Below, piece by piece: positions 56,781 through 64,000 of a stretch of 64,000 bases of DNA. The notes beneath the pieces are model-generated. The model searched no databases. It saw only the letters and a list, made by a program, of their open reading frames with translations, and was not told where the DNA came from. Source of the DNA: Macrophomina tecta. Its lineage: Eukaryota > Ascomycota > Dothideomycetes > Botryosphaeriales > Botryosphaeriaceae. Each line of letters opens with the position of its first letter. The stretch's first letter is position 1. Location: the NCBI GenBank assembly GCA_024180945.1, contig JAKSGN010000043.1, positions 1,984,001 to 2,048,000 of the forward strand, given 5' to 3'. Both the position numbers and the translations under genes were made by a program.

Positions 56781-59391
56781 AGCGCTTTCCGAGGCCCTTG
56801 GAGTGCGGCTGGCCGCCGGTGTCGGTGCTAGGCCAAGAGACGGCGGATGGTGGGGGAGGAAATCGACGAGAGCGGCGGCGGGCACAGGTAGAGGGCAGTT
56901 GAAGTATCAGCGGACACTCTTCTTCGCAGAAAAGAGCAGCAGAGGTGGGCAGACATTACTTAGGCAAAAGCGATCTGCGAGGGAAAGGGAAGGAGGACGG
57001 GTGTTAAGGTAGTGCAGTGTCCGGGATTACAGGAAAGGCGGGCGCGGCTCCAGATGGCGTGCCTGTACCTGGCTAGCCAGGTGGTGGTGTGTCCCGGCAA
57101 GGCAGGGTGCCGAGGACACATGGCGGGTGGGAGGCTTCAGGCAAGAGAAGTTAGACTGAGGGCAGATTAAGGATCTCGGTCGTGGTTGGAGCAGGGTTCG
57201 CTGGTATCCGTTCCCAAACAGACGAGACGGGAGACGTCTGGCTGCAGGAGTAGCTGCAGGTCTGGTCTGGCGAGCGGACAGCGCCACCGCGTGGGAGGAT
57301 GGGGATGTGCTCTCGGCTGGCGAGCCGGTGGGTGGGCCCAAAACGGCATCGACTACTGGTATACGACGCGGTTTCGCCGCGACCTCGGATCTCATGCAGT
57401 CGTGGTGGAAGGGCGGCGACCCGAGCGCACCGAAAGCTGTCGGAATGTTCCTCGTCTCTCGTGGGCGTGGCTGAACGCGACTCAGAGGAGCGAAGGCTCG
57501 GTGGTGGTGAAAAGCTACCAGGGGCTGGCTAGGCCAGGGCGGTGATCCGTCCATCAGCGGTGATGGCCGACATGGATCCCCAACGGCGAAGGTGACGCAG
57601 AGGCTCTGGCCGTGCTCGAAGCCGGAGGCCGAGCGACCGTCTCAAGGTCCTGGACGTGCACATGCTGTGCCACCGTCTCCGCGGGCCATTAGCGCCGCCA
57701 GCTGGGAGGAAATGCGCGCAGCAAGTGGTCCACCGGCACCTGGGCAGCCTGCGGCGGGCAGCGGGAGCGCGTTCGCCGCTAGAGACGGTGGATGGATGTC
57801 GCGAGGGCAGAACCGCAGAGAGCGGCGCGGCGCACGGAGACTTTTTGGCATGCGGCGTGCAAGCGACGAGATGTCTGGGGAATGGATGCGACGCGAGCGG
57901 GCGGCTGATTGGCTGGCCCGACATGATCCGGCGGGCCTCGTCCGCCGGCGCCTCGCTTGGCCTGCGCTCTCTATCTGCGGTTCAGCCCCCGCGCACGCGT
58001 TCCCACTTCTCGTGTGCCGGCTGCCTGATCTGGCCAGCGAACCGTGGCCAGAAGACCGCTCCGTGTGCTGCGCAGGACGGCCGCTCGCGGGAGATCGTTG
58101 CTGGATCGTCGCGTGCGAGAGACAAGACGCAAACTCGCGTGGGATCCTGCAACCACGCCCATAAACCGCACCGTCTCCGGCCCGCCTGCCCTGGTCCCAC
58201 TCCTGTGCCTCTTGCCTCCCCATCGTTTTACGTACGAGATCTCCAGCAGCGCGATTGCATGAGCCCGGGTGCCCGGTGCAATCGCAAGCGCGGTCTGCTC
58301 AGATGGGCTGCCGGAGCTGATGGCGAGGCCGGAAATTCGCCTTTTGTGCACGGTTGCCCCTCGTTGGTCGTGGGCGACTAATCTGGCCTGATGGCTATAG
58401 CGAAGGGCGATCCCGCCTCTGGCTGAATGCATCTTCCAGAACTGGTGCGAACCCTCTTGCATTGACGGTCCCTTGTCGGCGCGGAGCTTTACGCGTGCCC
58501 ACCAGGGCCGAGCTGACCCTCTGGGTATGTTCCTCCTGTCGTGCGCATAGCGTGGCCACATTATTGATTTCGATATTTCGGCCTCCGGTCTATCGTCAGC
58601 GATGCAGTGTTAAAGGCGTGTCTCGATACCTGGAGTTCTCCGTCGGCACCATTTTGCCTGAAAGCAGCATCTCACTGATTCATACATGTTGATCTTGGGA
58701 TAAGCACTGGAGAAGCCAGGCTAGGCGCTAGTGCACCATGTCAAGAGTCCTTCTGCAATCATTCTCTTGGCGGATCATGTGTGTGTGTGTGCAAGACACA
58801 CGAACGAGCCCGTTCTCTGGATCAAGCACTTGCGGCTGAATGGCTGCAGCGAACAATGCGTACGGCCGCCGGCTCGAGAGGGCCCTGGATTTCCTTTTTC
58901 TTTTCAGCCCCCATTTACATTGCGGCACGGAGCCCACTGGAACTAGACAGCCGCCACTTGCTAGTCTAACGGCCGCTCGGGCTTCGTGCACATGGGCACC
59001 ACCCCGACTTAGCAGATAGACGGGTCCTGACTTATCATACGATCGACTGCCGTGCAGGAGCCGGTCCTGACTGTGCCTCCCCTCGCAATGGCATCCGCTT
59101 TGAGCTCTTCTTCACCGAGTCCAATACCGCCCTGCTGCCGTGCGCATAACGCCGCAATTCCACACGACAACAATTCTCCGAAGCATTCCGCTGTGCCACG
59201 CGGCTACGCATAGCCGAGTGCTTGGTCCATTTCTAGAATCCTGCGAAGCTGCAGGGAGGAAAAAAGCGTTGCAAATAAAGTGGCAGCCGCCGCCCCCTCT
59301 GCCACAACTCTTGCTCGCTACCGGACTTCGCTCAAGCCAATCCGTGGAGAAGTTTAGGGTCTACCGTTTTTTGAATCATCTCGCCACAACA
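56781..59391. other. divergent intergenic region, rhodopsin-like gene / tyrosinase
   Basis: About 2.6 kb. Around 57-58.4 kb several long frames overlap on both strands (up to 241 residues), all Arg/Ala/Pro-rich with no motif or consistent splice pattern; I read them as artefacts of high GC. A TG dinucleotide repeat lies at 58779-58792. Confidence 0.45.
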
Positions 59392-60750
59392 ATGCGCTTC
59401 GAGGGTTTCGTCTCCGCAGCGGCGCTTTTGGGCGCCGCCAGTGGCGCCGCCATTGAGAAGAAGTATGCTTCGACTGCATCTGTTCTTCAGACCGACAAGC
59501 TTGCGTTGCAGGCCCTGGGCAGCCTTGCGAGTTACGTCAAGGCCAATGGCTACTTCGACGATTCGTGTACTCTGCAGAACGTGGCAGTCCGCAGAGAATG
59601 GTGAGCTTTGCCTTTTCCACTTCGAAACAAACCGATTGCTTACCCTGCCGCAGGGGGAGCCTCACAGCCTCGGAGAAGAAACAGTACATTGCAGCGGTGC
59701 AATGTATCTCCACCAAGCCATCCATCATACCCAGCGAGCTCTGCCCAGGATGTCAGACGAGATACGACGACTTCGTCGCCACCCACATCAACCAGACCTT
59801 GAGCATCCATGGAACAGTGAGCATGCCTCTTGCAAACCCCACAGACGAACGCATACTAAACATCCAACTTCAGGGAAACTTTCTCTCTTGGCATAGATAC
59901 TTCACCTGGTCCTACGAGAAAGCTCTCCGTGAGGAGTGTGGCTACACGGGCTACCAACCGTACTGGAACTGGCCCAAGTACGCGGCCGACCCCGTCAATT
60001 CCCCCCTCTTCGACGGCAGCGAGACCTCGATGAGCGGCAATGGTGTCTACAAGGAGCACGACCCCATCTACGTGCCCTCGTCCGCAGCCCCTTTCATCAC
60101 CATCCCGCCTGCCCAAGGTGGCGGCTGTGTTCAGAGCGGCCCCTTCAAGAACTTTACCGTCCGTCTCGGTCCCGTCTCGCCCGCCTGGAGCAACCTCACC
60201 GTCAACCCGTCGCCCACCGGTCTGGGCTCCAACCCCCGCTGTCTCTCCCGCGACATCAACCCTGTCGCGGCGGCTTGGACGAAGGACTCCAACACCTCCT
60301 CCTTGATCACCGACTACACAGACATTGGCTCCTTCCAAGCCACCATGCAGGGTGATTTCGCGTCCGGTTTCCTCGGCGTCCACACCGGCGGCCACATGAC
60401 CAACGGTGCCGACCCAGGTGGAGACCTGTTCACCTCGCCCGGTGACCCCGTAAGTTCACACCACCACAAACACACAGGAAAAGAACTCTCGCCTAACTGA
60501 ACCGAAATAGGTCTTCTTCCTCCACCACGCCCAGATCGACCGCGTCTGGTGGACCTGGCAGAACCTCAACGCCGCCGAAATCGTCGCGCGCACCAACTCC
60601 ATCGCCGCCACCATCACCGTCAACGACAGCCCGCCCAGCCGCAATGCTACCCTCGACGACGTGCTCGACCTGGGTTTCACGGCCGACCCGATCACGATCC
60701 GCGACGCGGTGAACACTCTTGCCGGACCGTTCTGCTACATCTACCTATGA
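59392..60750 (+). CDS. secreted tyrosinase (type 3 copper oxidase)
   Basis: Four exons, 59392-59600, 59654-59816, 59874-60449 and 60511-60750, encode 395 residues; the introns are 53, 57 and 61 bp. A signal peptide covers about residues 1-18 (FVSAAALLGAASGAA), followed by a KK pair. The CuA site is formed by HGTGNFLSWHRYF, the WHR completed in exon 3, with earlier His in ATHINQ. The CuB site is HTGGHM followed by FFLHHAQIDRVWWTWQ, assembled across intron 3. These sites bind two coppers that oxidise phenols to quinones. The protein stops about 80 residues after the CuB exon begins, so it lacks the long C-terminal cap domain of mushroom-type enzymes and belongs to the short secreted group, some of whose members act in secondary metabolism. 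No partner genes are seen beside it. Confidence 0.92.
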
Positions 60751-62184
60751 GGCGTGACACGTCGGTTGGTGTGACGTGCGAGCGGGGTGCTTTTTCGATC
60801 TTTGTTCTCCATGTGCATATTTGAGCGAGACATACATACGTATCTATAGCCAGTAAAAAATGGCGTACAAAGCATAATACATATCAAGAACACACACTCT
60901 ATACTTGCAACCCTCAAAAAGTACGGGCTCCTTAACCGACCGCACGCATGTGAAGCACTTGCCTATGAATGACTCCCCATCCACGCTACGACATCAGTTC
61001 CGACAGTACTCGCAACTGGGCCTTACCATGAGGAATAGAGGCACCCATCCAGACGTAAATGTAAACAATGCATCTGCATACCTACGTTCAGGTGCATCCT
61101 TCTACGCCCCACGCGCATACGTGCGCTTGCTGTAGCAATACTTCAAAGACCGACCTCCTCGTGCCCTACAAGGCACCGCACCAGGATCCCCCCCTTCGTC
61201 TCTTTCCTTCCAGCCCTCCCCGCTCCACAGTCAAAACACCCAGCACAACCGCCGCCGCCGCCACCGCCGCCACCAAAAAAAAAAAAAAAAAAGAAACAAT
61301 TCTCAGCATTACCAACGCCACCAGGGCACTTTTTTTTTTTTTTTTCCTGCACAATCTCCCAGCCCGTCGCAATTCCCCAGAACCCCCATCCCGCCGTATC
61401 CCAAGACACCGGCGCGCCGGGAGGATCGCCACGCGGCACCAGCCAAACTGTTTTTTGGCACACGCCGGCAGCCCGCTAGATGCCAACGCATCACGCGCGC
61501 AGGAATGAAAGCGACGTATGCGACCGACGGCGGGACGTACATCGCAAGCACATGCAATGCGACACGAAACGTCAGTGTGCACGGCGGCAAGCGGCTATCG
61601 GATACGCAATCCTCGGAATTTATGTGACGAAAGCTTAACATGCTGCAAGGGTAGGTTAAGGTTGGGGAAGGGTGGTTCCGTCCGTTGGGTGTCTTTGGCC
61701 AAGGATTCTTTGCTGAAACTTCCGGTGGGATGGTGGGTGGGAAGAGAAGAGGCACGCAGAGACAAGATACGCTTAACTTAAACCTTGGTCCGAGGTAACG
61801 GGTCGAGCGTTCCCGGGGAAAGTCGAACACCATGCCATTGTTCCACGCGGATGGGTTAAGGCACCGCAAGGCCGGGAAGACCGAGGCAATGCCGTACCCG
61901 GCTTTTCCATCGTAGCGAAAGTCAAAACAACAGTTCTAATCGTGTCATTAAAGAACCCCATGACAACATCGTAGATCAATGACCATTCCATTTTATCTGT
62001 CCTATAAGATCATTTCCTCCCAAGTCAAAAAGAAAAGCCTGCTAATGCTAAGCTTGCAAGAGCGGGGATGATGAAAAGCAACTTGGCGGCCCAGAGACCC
62101 GCTTCATAAAACGCCTGCCCATGATTCCCTGTTTCCATGTCCACGAAGACGTTCGCACGTCCATATGGCCATCTTGGAAGACAT
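60751..62184. other. convergent intergenic region
   Basis: Between the stops of the tyrosinase and the GHITM-type gene. It holds an A-run (61275-61292) and a T-run (61330-61345) 37 bp apart, which together form an imperfect inverted pair. Frames here are shadows or low complexity. Confidence 0.5.
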
Positions 62185-63264
62185 CTACCTCCTCCTGTTC
62201 TGCTGCATGCCCAGGATCTGAACCAAGCGGATGAAAATGTTGATGAAGTCAAGCTCAAGGCTGATGGCTTCGTTGACAGGATCCCTCTTGATGATGCCGC
62301 GTTCGGCAAGACGAGCATGATGCAAGACTTTTTGGACATCGTAGAGGGTAAAGCCGCCGAAGACGGCAAGCCCGCCGTAAAGCCAGATGTGCTCTGTCCA
62401 CATCAGGGTTCGAGTGGCAGTGGCGGGCAAGACCATGGGTGCGAGTCCACTGAGGGCGACTATAGCACAGCCAGCAAGCAAAGGAGCCCCGAGATAGAGA
62501 TACTTCTCTTGCTTGGCCGTAGCACCGACGAAAGCGATAGAGCCCATCATTCCGACGGTATACAGGCCGGCGCGGGCGAGGAGTGCGGGTTGCAGGAAAA
62601 ATAGCGGAGAAAGTAGAGCTGCTTGGGTCACATTAAAGCCCGCCCAGAGAGCGTACTTCTGAATGTAGCTGAGGCTTGGGTCAGCAGAGATCATCACTTC
62701 GAGAGGACGTATAACCTACTTATCCGGAGACGTAGCCCTGCACCCATACATCGTGCCTATAGAACCAACAAGACCAAGACCCATGATAAGCCAGGGATTG
62801 GCCGACATGAGCCTGAAGCTCCACCCACTGCGGTGAAGCGCGCTCGCGGCAATACCGATGATACCAACGCCGAGACCAGTGTGCATAAACGTATCGTTCA
62901 GATACGACCGTTCATGGGGCGGCATGCCGCCATCCTCGCGGGTTTCACGGTTGAAGATGAGATTGATGGCCAGAAGAGTGCCTCCGAAGATGCCGGCGCC
63001 ATAGAGCAAGCGCTGCCTGAATTCGGGGTTCGTGGTCGTGGCACTCGGTTGCGAATAGTTGCGGCGGAAGGTCGAGCGGAAGGTATTGCGGAAGACGTTG
63101 TGAGTCTGGGCAAGGGAGGGCGCAGCGGTTCTCGAGGTGAAGAAGCTCTGAGGCGCAGACTTTAGAGGCGTGGTGTGGAATGCGCGGATAGAGGCCGAAG
63201 AGGCCTTGGGGGCCTGCTTCAGGGCAGAGGTGATGGCGAAGGGTCGCCGAAGCATGAACGCCAT
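62185..63264 (-). CDS. mitochondrial Bax-inhibitor-1 family protein (GHITM/MICS1 type)
   Basis: Two exons, 63264-62720 and 62668-62185, encode 342 residues; the 51 bp intron (branch CTGAC) joins T-S-P-D-N-Y-I-Q-K-Y. The first 75 residues are basic, Ser/Thr-rich and free of acidic residues (MAFMLRRPFAITSALKQ), a good mitochondrial presequence. Seven or eight hydrophobic segments follow. The C-terminal half shows the family signatures: EHIWLYGGLAVFGGFTLYDVQKVLHHA and DPVNEAISLELDFINIFIRLVQIL. Known GHITM/MICS1 proteins sit in the inner membrane and influence cristae shape and cation/proton exchange. Full length for the family. Confidence 0.92.
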
Positions 63265-64000
63265 GTTGGGCGGTGCTTTCGGACTTGCAGTTGGGGGATT
63301 GTGGTTGTTGGCGAGGAAAGAGATGGAGGCGATCGAAAGAGGCGCGGAACGTCAAGCTTCAAGGTGACGTCGGGGAAAAGATCACGTGGAGCCCGCACGG
63401 ACCGAGTGAAAAACGGACGGACTTGTGCTTAACTCCAGCCCGCAGAAACTCATCGAACCGTCCCTTTCATGATTGGCGCTTCGCACAGTTTCTATCGAGT
63501 CCAGTAAGCATCTTTCTAGATTCAACACTCAAACCTAAATGCAGCATCTGGGCATCAAAGTGCAAAATCGCCTCAGTCATCCATTCCGGATAAATGCAGA
63601 TGGTCCGTGCCGCATCAAAAAATGGCTCGCTGCCGTGCCAATGTCAAAGCGCTACGTTTGATGGGTACCATTCCAAAAAAAGGATATTGGCATTAACTCA
63701 TGCGACTGTGCACCTAAATACAATCTATGCGCCCATTTGACAAGCCACCCAGCGGGAAACAAAAAAAAAAAAAAAAAAAAAGTAACGAAAGAAACTGACA
63801 AACACCATGAAGCACCGGTTAGCTCCTTCCATGCAGAATATCCAAACAGCAGGCAATCAAGCAAGCCTCCGGAAGAAAGAAGCGAAGTACAGAACGGATT
63901 AGAGAAGTAAACGGACATATATATATGCGGAGAAATAGTGTTTGTTGGGGTATTGATCCACCGCAGAAGCATGAAAAGGAGATTCGTATCTCAAACGACG
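63265..64000. other. promoter of the GHITM-type gene and window end
   Basis: No gene is recognised. A 21-base A-run lies at 63761-63781. A 106-residue minus frame (63972-63652) spans the A-run and is unlikely to be coding. Confidence 0.45.

Noticed and set aside
57592..58561. Several 170-240-residue frames on both strands
   Set aside because: Mutually overlapping, low complexity, no recognisable domain or splice signals in common.

Overview
The window is nuclear DNA of a filamentous ascomycete (Pezizomycotina). The evidence is spliced genes with mostly 48-75 bp GT-AG introns and CTRAC-like branch sites, cytosolic RPS21, a fungal-type ILV3, a GH28 polygalacturonase, a rhodopsin-like fungal membrane protein, and above all a ferrichrome-type siderophore synthetase. 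I cannot fix the class or genus. Exon models were built by hand; splice sites were checked for reading-frame phase and, where I recognised the family, for conserved residues across the junction.

Layout: 1.2-2.7 kb, secreted GH28 exopolygalacturonase-like enzyme (+). 3.9-4.2 kb, ribosomal protein S21 (-). 4.7-6.9 kb, an alpha/beta-hydrolase fused to a cysteine-phosphatase domain (-). 8.0-10.0 kb, dihydroxy-acid dehydratase with an 8-nt microexon (+). 10-13.9 kb, mostly non-coding with two doubtful small genes. 13.9-15.3 kb, NUDT19-like Nudix hydrolase (+). 15.9-20.1 kb, full-length ABC-B transporter (-). 20.1-25.6 kb, gene-poor, with doubtful small ORFs and a group of iron-type GATA elements.

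25.6-50.8 kb is the highlight, a candidate siderophore locus. It holds a five-exon siderophore-iron MFS transporter (-), divergent from an AMID-like FAD oxidoreductase (+). Next come a SidF/SidL-type hydroxyornithine acyltransferase ending in the peroxisomal signal AKL (+), a SidI-like acyl-CoA ligase (-), and divergent from that a 4675-residue NRPS with A-T-C, A-T-C, A-T-C, T-C, T-C order (+). ATCWGATAA elements, the known binding motif of the SreA-type iron repressors, lie in all three control regions. The likely pathway is: the ligase makes an acyl-CoA in peroxisomes, the acyltransferase puts the acyl group on N5-hydroxyornithine, the NRPS assembles a ferrichrome-type hexapeptide, and the MFS protein takes up the ferric complex. 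Ornithine monooxygenase (SidA) and the hydratase (SidH) are not in the window. Pairing a SidC-type synthetase with SidF/SidI-type acyl genes suggests a ferrirubin/ferrirhodin-like anhydromevalonyl product rather than an acetylated one; this is inference.

50.9-64 kb: a small Cys-rich protein (-), a GH78-type rhamnosidase (-), a six-exon rhodopsin-like membrane protein (-), a long non-coding stretch, a secreted tyrosinase (+), and a mitochondrial GHITM/MICS1-type Bax-inhibitor family protein (-). Intergenic DNA is rich in 12-25 bp homopolymeric A/T runs.
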